Made by a program: the position numbers and the translations under genes. The notes beneath the pieces were generated by a model. The model made no database searches. It saw only the letters and a list, made by a program, of their open reading frames with translations, and had not been told where the DNA came from. Positions 27,425 to 36,104 of a stretch of DNA of 43,212 nt are shown in pieces. Within the stretch, counting starts at the first letter, position 1; each line of letters starts with the position of its first letter. This DNA is from a gamma proteobacterium SCGC AAA007-O20 (GTDB lineage Bacteria; Pseudomonadota; Gammaproteobacteria; PS1; Pseudothioglobaceae), in NCBI GenBank assembly GCA_000213395.2, contig AFHY01000008.1:1-43212 (forward strand), read 5' to 3'.

Positions 27425-30139
27425 TTAGGAAGCTTTTAGGACGTCAACAGCAACGACCTTGTATTCAGGACATTTCGTTTCTTCATCCGTAACGGCACTT
27501 GTCACCTCGTTAATTAACACTTCAGGAAAGTGGAAGGTTGTTCTTACAACACCCTTCTTAACGCGGTCAGTCACTTCAACATCAAGAGTGATTTCGCCGC
27601 GATCAGACTTCAATGTTGCACGATCACCAGTTAGAAGTTCCTTTGCTTTTGCATCCCTAGGATTAATCATGATAACGTCTTTCGGAAGAAGCTCAACATT
27701 CGAGGTCCTTCTAGTCATCGTTGCACAGTTGTAGTGTTGAAGTTCACGACTAGTGGTAAGAATAAATGGATACTCATTCTTGTGTTTAACTAGCTCCTCA
27801 CTTTCCCTCCAATCATAGTAATGGAACTTACCCTTACCACGTTTGAATTCTCCAATATGCAGTATCTGCGTATCTTCACCCTTCTTGTTAACAGGCCACT
27901 GCAGTCCAGTAGGACTTGCACCTAAACCTTCCCAAGTAATACCTTCGAAAAAAGAAACAACACTGGCAACCTCTTTAAGCACTTCAGCAGCATCATAATC
28001 AGGTTGGTCAAAACCTAACTTGCGCATCATTTCAACAATGATTTGACCATCTGTTTTGGTTCCAGAAAGTGGCTTAACAGCTGCATTAACCTGTTGAACT
28101 CGACGCTCAGTATTAGTAAATGTTCCACTCTTTTCTAGGAAGGTTGTACCAGGTAGAACCACGTCAGCCATCTTAGCAGTTTCACTCATAAAGATTTCTT
28201 GGACAACGAGAAGATCAAGTCCTTGCATAGCTTTAACAACGTGATGCGTATTTGGATCAGTCTGCACAACATCTTCAGCAAAGATCCACAAAGCCTTAAG
28301 TGAACCATCTACAGCACCATCAAACATTTCAGGAATCTTTTTACCAGGCGTTGTAGGTGTTGGCAGTCCTAATTTGTCCTCATAAAAATCTTGTACTTCC
28401 TTTTGGTCCATCCATAAGTAACCTGGACCATGGTGTGGTTGACATCCCATGTCTGCAGCACCTTGTACATTATTCTGACCACGTAGTGGGTTAACACCAA
28501 CACCTGGCCGACCAATATTACCTGTCATCATAGCCAAGTTAGAAATCAGCATCACTGTTTGAGAACCCTGAGAGTGTTCAGTGACACCTAAGCCATGGAA
28601 CTCCATTGCATTTTTAGCAGTTGCATAAGCAAGAGCTACTGCTTTAACTTGTTCTTTGTCTAGACCACTCACTTCAGCCATTGCATCAACATCAATGCCT
28701 TTGATTTTTTCAAGGACCTCTTCACTACCTTCACAACGTTCTTTAATAAACTCATGGTCGACAAGGCCAGCTTCAACAATGAAATATTGCATCATGTTAA
28801 GTACGGCAACATTTGTACCTGGCTTAAGTTGTAAATGGTAGTCAGCCATACGAGCCAATTCAGTCCTCACTGGATCAATCACAATAAGTGTTGCACCAGC
28901 CATCGCTTGCTGTTTAATTTTTGCCCCCGTGACAGGGTGAGCAGCTGTCGGGTTGGCGCCAATAATTATCATTAAATCGGCGAAAGGGATATCATAAGCT
29001 GAGTTCGTTCCAGCTCCAGTACCAAAAGATTGCTGCATTCCCCAAGCAGTTGGTGAATGACAAACTCGAGCACAACAGTCAATATTGTTAGTACCCACTA
29101 ATTGACGGATCATTTTTTGGAACATGTAGTTTTCTTCGTTAGTGCAACGCGCCGATGAGATCCCGGCGATCGCATCCGGACCATGTTCAGCTTTGATTGA
29201 TTCAAATTTATCTTTGATAAAGTCTAAAGCTTCATCCCATGAGCAAGGAACTAGTTCACCGTTTTTTCTAATGAGTGGTGATGTTAGTCTGTCTTCATGA
29301 TTATAGAATTTAAAGGCATAGCGACCTTTCAGACAGGTATGTCCAGCATTGACTGAATCTTGAGGTGCTCTTATTGACAACACTTCATCATTCTTTACTG
29401 CCACCTCCAGATTGCAGCCTACACCACAATATGAACAGGTTGTGCGAACCGTCTTATCAGCTTCAACTGATTTTGACTGGAAAACATCTGAAATCGCTGA
29501 TGTTGGACAAGTTTGCGCACAAGCACCACACGAAACACAAGAAGAATCACCGAAGAGCATATCGTTATCAGTTGTAATTCGTGATTCAAAACCACGGCCT
29601 GTCATCGTCAGTGTGAACTGACCTTGAACTTCATCACAGGCACGAACGCATCGGGAACAGTTAATACACTTAGAAAGATCCATACGCATATAGGCATGCG
29701 ACAAATCTTTTTCACGGTTAAGGTGATTCTCTCCCTTTGCGTAACGAATTTGCCTAACACCAACACTTGCAGCAACATCTTGTAACTCACAGTTACCATT
29801 TACTTCACAAGTTAAGCACTCTGGTGGGTGGTCACTCAAAACTAATTCAACGATGTTTTTACGAAGCCTTTTAATGCTATCAGAATTTGTATAGATTCGC
29901 ATACCAGGATTAATCGGTGTATGGCATGACGCTACTGTTCTCTTGGGGCCATCTTCAGTGTGTTGAACTTCAACTGAACAAACACGACAAGCGCCATAAG
30001 ATTTTAAATTGTCGTCATCACAAAGTGTTGGGATAATTTTATCACCCAAGGATTTGTTACTAAATTCTAAGATAGAGGTTGAGTCATCAAATGGAAACTC
30101 AATATCATCAATGAATACGCCTTGTGGATTATCTGACAT
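27425..30139 (-). CDS. fdsA: NAD-dependent formate dehydrogenase, molybdopterin alpha subunit
   Basis: 904 residues. NuoG-like N-terminus with a 2Fe-2S set (C40, C51, C54, C72), a His-Cys3 cluster (H104, C108, C111, C117) and two ferredoxin 4Fe-4S sets (C158-C168, C201-C211). The bis-MGD catalytic domain begins with its own 4Fe-4S motif (C235, C238, C242, C269). The metal ligand is Cys360 followed by His361 (ARVCHSPTA), so this is a cysteine, not selenocysteine, enzyme. It oxidises formate to CO2 and passes electrons to FdsB and NAD. One base separates it from fdsB. Confidence 0.93.
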   Translation of the reverse strand: MSDNPQGVFIDDIEFPFDDSTSILEFSNKSLGDKIIPTLCDDDNLKSYGACRVCSVEVQHTEDGPKRTVASCHTPINPGMRIYTNSDSIKRLRKNIVELVLSDHPPECLTCEVNGNCELQDVAASVGVRQIRYAKGENHLNREKDLSHAYMRMDLSKCINCSRCVRACDEVQGQFTLTMTGRGFESRITTDNDMLFGDSSCVSCGACAQTCPTSAISDVFQSKSVEADKTVRTTCSYCGVGCNLEVAVKNDEVLSIRAPQDSVNAGHTCLKGRYAFKFYNHEDRLTSPLIRKNGELVPCSWDEALDFIKDKFESIKAEHGPDAIAGISSARCTNEENYMFQKMIRQLVGTNNIDCCARVCHSPTAWGMQQSFGTGAGTNSAYDIPFADLMIIIGANPTAAHPVTGAKIKQQAMAGATLIVIDPVRTELARMADYHLQLKPGTNVAVLNMMQYFIVEAGLVDHEFIKERCEGSEEVLEKIKGIDVDAMAEVSGLDKEQVKAVALAYATAKNAMEFHGLGVTEHSQGSQTVMLISNLAMMTGNIGRPGVGVNPLRGQNNVQGAADMGCQPHHGPGYLWMDQKEVQDFYEDKLGLPTPTTPGKKIPEMFDGAVDGSLKALWIFAEDVVQTDPNTHHVVKAMQGLDLLVVQEIFMSETAKMADVVLPGTTFLEKSGTFTNTERRVQQVNAAVKPLSGTKTDGQIIVEMMRKLGFDQPDYDAAEVLKEVASVVSFFEGITWEGLGASPTGLQWPVNKKGEDTQILHIGEFKRGKGKFHYYDWRESEELVKHKNEYPFILTTSRELQHYNCATMTRRTSNVELLPKDVIMINPRDAKAKELLTGDRATLKSDRGEITLDVEVTDRVKKGVVRTTFHFPEVLINEVTSAVTDEETKCPEYKVVAVDVLKAS

Positions 30140-30140
30140 A

Positions 30141-31781
30141 CTACTTCTCCATTAAAGGTTCAAACTCGTCAGCACAGTGCTCGAGTAAATTTTTAATTGC
30201 AAGTGGTAGACCACCACCTAGGGCACATAACGAACCCACTTCCATTGTTTCTAATAAATCATTAATCAATTCTTCTGAGAATTTTTGATCTTTTTCTAAA
30301 GCTGATTCTAACATTTCTTTGCCACGAGTTGCCCCTAATCGACATGGAAAGCACTTGCCGCATGACTCATGAGCTGTAAATGCGAACAAGTGTTTTGCAT
30401 ACTCCACCGCAGAAAAAGATTGAGGTATACACACAAAACTTGCATGACCAAGCAAAAATCCTCCTTCAGAGAAAACTTCAAAATCCAATGTCAAAGTTCG
30501 CAAGATATCAACTGGAACAACACCACCCAGTGGTCCGCCAATCTGTATTGCCTTAATGGTGTCATTAAAACCGCCGCCAATTTCATCAATAATAAAACTC
30601 ATTGGTGTGCCCATATCAACTTCATAAAGACCTGGATTATTAAAATAACCATCTAGAGAAATTAATTTAGTGCCTAATGATCTACCGTTACCAATTTTTT
30701 TGTAGGTTTCACCACCAAGTTTAAATATTGCTGCGACTGCTGCTAAGCTTTCAACGTTATTTACTACGGTTGGTTTTTTGTATAAGCCTTCAACTACCGG
30801 AAATGGAGGACGTACATCCACTTCAGGGCGACGACCTTCAATTGAGGCTATCATTGCCGTTTCTTCGCCACAAATATAAGCGCCTTGACCTTCAACAACA
30901 TTCATATCGAAGTCGAAACCGGTACCTAAGATATTTTCACCAAGCAACCCCGATTCACGAAGCTTTGCTAATGTATCGTTAGTAATAGAAATTGATTCAG
31001 GATACTCACCTCGAATATACAAAAAACCTTGCTTTGAACCAATAATATAGGCACAGATTACCATGCCAAACAAAACTTTCAGTGGTTGTTCTTCAAGTAA
31101 ATATCTATCAGAAAATGCTCCAGGATCACCCTCGTCAGCATTACAAAGAACATATTTTGGGCTCGCTTCTTGGGCTTGACAAAATTCCCATTTCATTCCA
31201 GTTGGAAAGCCTGCACCTCCACGTCCACGAAGTCCTGATTCTTTAAGTGTGGCAATTAAATCAGCTTTTTCAGCTGCAAAACAAACTTGTAGCAAATCTT
31301 TAAAGTCATCATAAGTAGAGAAAACCTGGTCTTCAACTAAGAACGAAGTATTTGAAAATGACTTCATTGTATAAGCAGGACTAGTATGCTTGCCAGCAAT
31401 AATTTGATCTAATTTATTGATATCATCACCGGAGTAGTTTTCACCGTTATAGTTAAAGGCACTATTCTCATAACATCTGCCTAGACAAATCATCTCACCA
31501 ATATTCTCAGCACCAAACTTATCGCTTAACTTATCAATAACCGCATCTTGAGTACCTCGACAAAGGCAAGCGCTTCCAGAACATACATAAGCTTTTTTGC
31601 TTTTAAAGTCTTCACTTAGAAAGTCATAAAAACTCTTCGTACTATGGATCGTTGAAATACCCATATTGTATTCACTAGCGAGTTGGTTGTCACTGGTTTC
31701 AGATTGGCTTACAGCAATCTTACCAAACAAACTGTTTTTGTCGTCTTTTTTGCCTGACAATAAACTGATATTTCTAGACAT
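30141..31781 (-). CDS. fdsB: NAD-dependent formate dehydrogenase, flavin beta subunit with NuoE-like N-terminus
   Basis: 546 residues from the ATG at 31781, with AGGAG just upstream; a start 33 bases earlier would overlap fdhD. The N-terminal region has a thioredoxin-like 2Fe-2S Cys pattern (CSGSACLC and CLGRC). The main part is NuoF/HoxF-like: NAD-binding GLRGRGGAGFPTGMKWEF, FMN-binding NADEGDPGAFSDR, GAYICGEETAMI, and the 4Fe-4S site ESCGKCFPCRLG. It takes electrons from FdsA to NAD. No separate gamma (fdsG) or delta (fdsD) gene is in the cluster, so the N-terminal domain may fill the gamma role. Confidence 0.9.
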   Translation of the reverse strand: MSRNISLLSGKKDDKNSLFGKIAVSQSETSDNQLASEYNMGISTIHSTKSFYDFLSEDFKSKKAYVCSGSACLCRGTQDAVIDKLSDKFGAENIGEMICLGRCYENSAFNYNGENYSGDDINKLDQIIAGKHTSPAYTMKSFSNTSFLVEDQVFSTYDDFKDLLQVCFAAEKADLIATLKESGLRGRGGAGFPTGMKWEFCQAQEASPKYVLCNADEGDPGAFSDRYLLEEQPLKVLFGMVICAYIIGSKQGFLYIRGEYPESISITNDTLAKLRESGLLGENILGTGFDFDMNVVEGQGAYICGEETAMIASIEGRRPEVDVRPPFPVVEGLYKKPTVVNNVESLAAVAAIFKLGGETYKKIGNGRSLGTKLISLDGYFNNPGLYEVDMGTPMSFIIDEIGGGFNDTIKAIQIGGPLGGVVPVDILRTLTLDFEVFSEGGFLLGHASFVCIPQSFSAVEYAKHLFAFTAHESCGKCFPCRLGATRGKEMLESALEKDQKFSEELINDLLETMEVGSLCALGGGLPLAIKNLLEHCADEFEPLMEK

Positions 31782-31789
31782 TGATTCTC

Positions 31790-32644
31790 CTAAAACCTTT
31801 CTTTGATGCGCCATGCACCAGTGTAAATATTATATTTCTTTTTTTTGATAAAACCAATTAAAGTAATATCAAATTTCGTTGCTAAATCTAGGGCTAATGA
31901 AGTCGGAGCTCCAATACCTACAATCATTCCTATACTTGACATCAATGCTTTTTGAATGATATCAAATCCCAAACGACCCGAACACATTACAAACTGTTCA
32001 AGAGGGTACAACATGTCATTACACCTAATATGACCAATCAGTTTATCTAACGCATTATGTCTTCCAACATCTTCAGCCAAATGAAGGATCTCACCTCCCT
32101 CACTCAATAAAGCACTGGCATGAACGCCTCCAGTATTGGCGAACTGTTCTTGCCTCTCCTTTAATATATCGGGCAATTTTGTAATCAAATCAACACTCAC
32201 TATCGGACCTTTTTTATCTATTTCTGGCTCATAAGCAATCTCTATCGCATTTAGAGTGCCTTTGCCACAAACACCGCAACTAGAGTTAACCATAAAATGA
32301 CGTTGCAAATTCTTTAAATCTAACTGATTGCCTTTCGTTAAAGTAACAATTAGAGAATTATTAATATCGTACTTACCTTCATTTTCTCCATTCGGAGTAA
32401 TCTTATCAATTGCAGCTTTGTCCTGAATAATACCTTCAGAAAAAAGGAGTCCACTTACCAGAGATTCGTCGTCACCTGGCGTTCTCATTGTAACCATTAA
32501 TGGCTCAACTATCCACTCGTCATTATTAAAGTAACGAATAGCTATTTCAAGCGGTTCTTCAATGGCAATACAATCACTCGAATCCTTAAGGACTGAATCC
32601 TCAACTCTATGAATCTCGTAGTCAACTGTATCGCTCACGTTCAT
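31790..32644 (-). CDS. fdhD: Formate dehydrogenase accessory sulfurtransferase FdhD
   Basis: 284 residues. FdhD passes sulfur to the molybdenum cofactor of formate dehydrogenase, which is needed for activity. It shows the double-Cys loop NSSCGVCGKGTLNAIE, GGVHASALL, EDVGRHNALDKLIG and CSGRLGFDIIQKA, then GIGAPTSLALDLA near the C-terminus. It lies between fhs (3 bases) and fdsB (8 bases), which ties it to the fds enzyme. Confidence 0.95.
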   Translation of the reverse strand: MNVSDTVDYEIHRVEDSVLKDSSDCIAIEEPLEIAIRYFNNDEWIVEPLMVTMRTPGDDESLVSGLLFSEGIIQDKAAIDKITPNGENEGKYDINNSLIVTLTKGNQLDLKNLQRHFMVNSSCGVCGKGTLNAIEIAYEPEIDKKGPIVSVDLITKLPDILKERQEQFANTGGVHASALLSEGGEILHLAEDVGRHNALDKLIGHIRCNDMLYPLEQFVMCSGRLGFDIIQKALMSSIGMIVGIGAPTSLALDLATKFDITLIGFIKKKKYNIYTGAWRIKERF

Positions 32645-32647
32645 CTT

Positions 32648-34327
32648 TTAGAATAGACCTTGCACTAATCCGTTCTCGTCCAATTTAATTTTGTCAGCAG
32701 CCGGCACTCTTGGTAATCCAGGCATAGTCATAATAGCTCCACAAACAACCACAACAAACTCAGCGCCTGCTGAAAGTCTTACCTCACGAATCGACATTGA
32801 ATGGCCAGTAGGTGCACCCAATAACTGTGGATCCGTTGAAAAACTGTATTGCGTTTTGGCAATACAAACTGGCAAGTGTCCGAAACCATTATCTTGGTAC
32901 CAGTTCAGTTTATCTCTAACCGCCTTGTCAGCTAAAATTTCATCTGCATGGTATAGAGTTTTAGCTATCGTTTCTACTTTTTCTAAAAGTGGCATCTCGT
33001 CATCATACAATGTCTTGAATTGAGAGGCACCTGAATCAGCCAATTTAACAACCTTTTCTGCTAAATCAATTGCACCATCTCCACCATGCTCCCAGTGACT
33101 AGTGACACTTACTTCAACATTAAATTGCTCGCAATAATCTCTGATTACTTGGAATTCGGCTTCAGTATCAGCAACAAATTTGTTGATGCCAACAACTAGT
33201 GGTACGCCGAATTGGCTTAAGTTGCGAATATGTCTACCTAAATTTATACAACCTTTAAAAAGAGCTTCGGTGTTTTCGATATTTAAGTCGTCCTTAGCAA
33301 CCCCACCTTGATGTTTAAGAGCTCTAACGGTTGCAACTAATACAACTGCATCTGGAACTAGTCCTGCTTTACGACATTTAATGTTAAAGAATTTTTCGGC
33401 ACCCAGATCTGCACCGAAACCCGCCTCTGTAACAACATAGTCTGACAACTTAAGTGCTGTCTTAGTTGCAATCACCGAGTTACAACCGTGTGCAATATTA
33501 GCAAAAGGCCCGCCATGAATGAGTGCAGGGTTACCCTCTAAAGTCTGCACTATGTTGGGCCTAAATGCATCTTTTAGTAGCACAGTCATAGCATGATGTG
33601 CGTTAATTTGTTTTGCTCTAACAGGAGTCATGTCACGAGTATAGGCAACAATAATATTACCCAATCTTTCTTCAAGTTCTGTTAAGTTTTGTGACAAGCA
33701 AAAAATGGCCATCACTTCAGAAGCAACCGTAATATCAAAACCATCTTCGCGAGGGAAGCCATTAGTTGAACCGCCTAAAGAAGAAGTAATTGAACGAAGT
33801 GAACGATCATTCATATCGACAACACGACGAAAAGCAACTTTTCTACTATCAATATTGGTTGCGTTACCCCAATAAATATGGTTATCAATCATTGCAGAAA
33901 GTAAGCTATGCGCTGATGTAATTGCGTGGAAGTCTCCAGTAAAATGAAGGTTAATATCTTCCATTGGTATTACTTGGGCATATCCCCCGCCTGCAGCTCC
34001 ACCTTTCATACCAAAACATGGACCTAAGCTAGGTTCACGCAGGCAAACTGTCGTTTGCTTACCAATTTTATTAAGACCATCTGTAAGACCAACAGAAGTA
34101 GTTGTTTTACCTTCACCAGCTGGCGTAGGAGTTACTGCAGTCACTAAGATAAGCTTACCATCTTTGTTTTTTTGTACTTTATCAATGGCATTCCAAGAAA
34201 TCTTGGCTTTATCATGCCCAAAAGGCACCAAATCCTCTTTCCTGATATTGAGTTTTGCACCAATTGCATTAATATGCTCACCTGTAACTTCTCTTGCAAT
34301 ATCAATATCTGTTTTATATTCGCTCAT
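32648..34327 (-). CDS. fhs: Formate-tetrahydrofolate ligase
   Basis: 559 residues, full length. Makes 10-formyl-H4folate from formate, H4folate and ATP, or runs backwards to release formate and ATP. Motifs: the P-loop-like [39 protein letters not shown] stretch, [44 protein letters not shown], and [12 protein letters not shown] at the end. AGGAG lies before the ATG. It heads the formate dehydrogenase operon and sits next to the methyl-transfer genes, so the ATP-yielding reverse direction is likely. Confidence 0.97.
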   Translation of the reverse strand: MSEYKTDIDIAREVTGEHINAIGAKLNIRKEDLVPFGHDKAKISWNAIDKVQKNKDGKLILVTAVTPTPAGEGKTTTSVGLTDGLNKIGKQTTVCLREPSLGPCFGMKGGAAGGGYAQVIPMEDINLHFTGDFHAITSAHSLLSAMIDNHIYWGNATNIDSRKVAFRRVVDMNDRSLRSITSSLGGSTNGFPREDGFDITVASEVMAIFCLSQNLTELEERLGNIIVAYTRDMTPVRAKQINAHHAMTVLLKDAFRPNIVQTLEGNPALIHGGPFANIAHGCNSVIATKTALKLSDYVVTEAGFGADLGAEKFFNIKCRKAGLVPDAVVLVATVRALKHQGGVAKDDLNIENTEALFKGCINLGRHIRNLSQFGVPLVVGINKFVADTEAEFQVIRDYCEQFNVEVSVTSHWEHGGDGAIDLAEKVVKLADSGASQFKTLYDDEMPLLEKVETIAKTLYHADEILADKAVRDKLNWYQDNGFGHLPVCIAKTQYSFSTDPQLLGAPTGHSMSIREVRLSAGAEFVVVVCGAIMTMPGLPRVPAADKIKLDENGLVQGLF

Positions 34328-34533
34328 CCCTTCTCCTGACTATGTACGAAAGAAAAAAAATAGAAAGTCATAAAAACTCATAAACACTTGGCATCGCTCT
34401 GCTCCAGTGAAAATGACCTTTTAATCCTCTCTATTAAATGTAATCCGAAATATTATCTTACAAAATCAAACATACATGAATAATAAAATTCATAACTGCT
34501 TGAATTCAAATCACTGCAAGCTTCACCTCATCA
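34328..34533 (-). other. Non-coding leader of fhs
   Basis: 206 bases without a coding frame. On the minus strand a hairpin at 34385-34409 (CACTGG ... CC-A-AGTG with inner CA/TG pairs) lies about 60 bases before the fhs ATG and is followed by a U-rich stretch. Near 34475-34492 there is a weak repeat ATGAAT/ATTCAT that could help terminate the mttB transcript. No known riboswitch consensus was recognised. Confidence 0.4.
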
Positions 34534-36078
34534 TTATATATTAGAATCTTCAAAACTATCTTTGCGTTCTTTTATGTAGGCTAGTAGAGCCTCATCAATC
34601 GCTGGATCAAGTGGTGGCAATTCATAATCTGAGAGCATTTGCTTATATTTCTCATTGGCAATCATTGCGGTATCCCTTGAACCATCTTCAACCCACTGCT
34701 CAAAACTATTATCATCAAGCACATCTGACATATAAAAGGCCGCCTTAAAATTCTTCTTAGTATGTTCGCATCCTAAAAAATGCTTGGGCACTTCATCTGA
34801 AAAACTTCCAATTTCACGAATTGCGTCCATTGCTTGGCCATTTTCGCTCATGTCAACACCTTCAACTGAAACTCGCATCATGCCTGCCTGGTCCGCATCC
34901 ATTATGAATTTCTCATAGCTCATACATAAACCACCTTCTAACCAACCAGCTGTGTGCAAATTAAAGTTAACGCTTGAGTTGATGGTTGCCTGTATAGTGT
35001 TTGCTGCTTCATAGCCCGCTTGCGCGTCAGGCATCTTAGCACCATTAAAGCCTCCACCACTTCTGAATGGCACACCTAGACGTCTAGCTAGGGCACCAGA
35101 AATATTCATCATGTGACCTGCCTCAGGAGTGCCAAAAGTAGGAGCACCTGACTTCATAGACATTGCAGTTACAAAGTTGCCATAAACGATTGGGGTACCG
35201 GGCCTTATTAGTTGTGTTAATGCCATACCGGCCATACCCTCGGCAAGACTTTGAGCAGCAACGCCTGCAGCTGTCACTGGCGCCATGGCACCGGCAACAA
35301 TAAATGGCGTTACAACCGTTGCCTGATTATTACGCGCATACACTTTTAGTGCACCCAACATAGTTCCGTCAAATGCCATCGGTGAACTCGCATTAATTAG
35401 GCTAATTAGGACACAATTATTGTCTACAAATTCATCACCAAAAACAATTTTTGCCATGTCAACACTATCTTGAGCTCTCTCAGCTGCTGTCACTGAACCC
35501 ATAAAAGCCTTGTCGGAATACTTAATATGACTATAAACCATATCAAAATGACGCTTATTTACAGGCAAATCTACAGGTTCACAAATCGTACCACCCGAGT
35601 GATGCAGGTTGTCCGACATATAAGCTAACTTAACAAAATTACGAAAATCTTCAATCGTTGCATAGCGGCGACCTTCATCAAGGTTATGCACAAATGGAGG
35701 GCCATAAGCAGGAACAAGCACCATATTATCACCTCCAATGACTACACTTCTTTCTGGATTACGTGCGTGCTGGATGAATTCTTTTGGTGCCGAGTCTTGT
35801 ATAATTTTTCTGCACATTCCTCTCGGGAAACGAACACGCTCGCCATCAATACTAGCACCAGCTGATGAAAGAATGTCAAGAGCTTCTTGGTCTTCAGAAA
35901 ATACAATTCCTATTTCTTCTAAAATAGTCTCTGCATTTTCTTCAATAACACTTAGTTCATCATCACTAAGAATACTGTAGTGAGGTATTTTGCGTTTAAT
36001 ATAAGCTGGCGCTTTAGGCACCTCTTGTGCTTCAGACTCTGCAGGACCTCTTCTTCGTCTTCTTCTTTCTCTGGCCAC
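34534..36078 (-). CDS. MttB-family methylamine:corrinoid methyltransferase (non-pyrrolysine)
   Basis: 514 residues of the trimethylamine methyltransferase superfamily. The frame has no internal TAG, so it lacks pyrrolysine; such members act on quaternary amines such as glycine betaine (MtgB) or others rather than trimethylamine. The GTG start (36076-36078) has AAGGAGGAG upstream. The N-terminus is an unusual Arg run (ARERRRRRRG). The TIM-barrel core shows VIEENAETILEEIGI, YGPPFVHNLDEGRRYAT, LINASSPMAFDGTML, GAMAPVTAAGVAAQSLAEGM, RPGTPIVYGNF and GTPEAGHMM. It is last in the corrinoid operon. The exact methyl donor is unknown. Confidence 0.88.
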   Translation of the reverse strand: MARERRRRRRGPAESEAQEVPKAPAYIKRKIPHYSILSDDELSVIEENAETILEEIGIVFSEDQEALDILSSAGASIDGERVRFPRGMCRKIIQDSAPKEFIQHARNPERSVVIGGDNMVLVPAYGPPFVHNLDEGRRYATIEDFRNFVKLAYMSDNLHHSGGTICEPVDLPVNKRHFDMVYSHIKYSDKAFMGSVTAAERAQDSVDMAKIVFGDEFVDNNCVLISLINASSPMAFDGTMLGALKVYARNNQATVVTPFIVAGAMAPVTAAGVAAQSLAEGMAGMALTQLIRPGTPIVYGNFVTAMSMKSGAPTFGTPEAGHMMNISGALARRLGVPFRSGGGFNGAKMPDAQAGYEAANTIQATINSSVNFNLHTAGWLEGGLCMSYEKFIMDADQAGMMRVSVEGVDMSENGQAMDAIREIGSFSDEVPKHFLGCEHTKKNFKAAFYMSDVLDDNSFEQWVEDGSRDTAMIANEKYKQMLSDYELPPLDPAIDEALLAYIKERKDSFEDSNI

Positions 36079-36104
36079 TACCTCCTCCTTTTTCTATTTA
36101 ATTA

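Noticed and set aside
27425..30139. Selenocysteine formate dehydrogenase
   Set aside because: The metal-ligand position is Cys360 encoded normally; no in-frame TGA.
34534..36078. Pyrrolysine use in the MttB-family gene
   Set aside because: The frame is continuous with no in-frame TAG.
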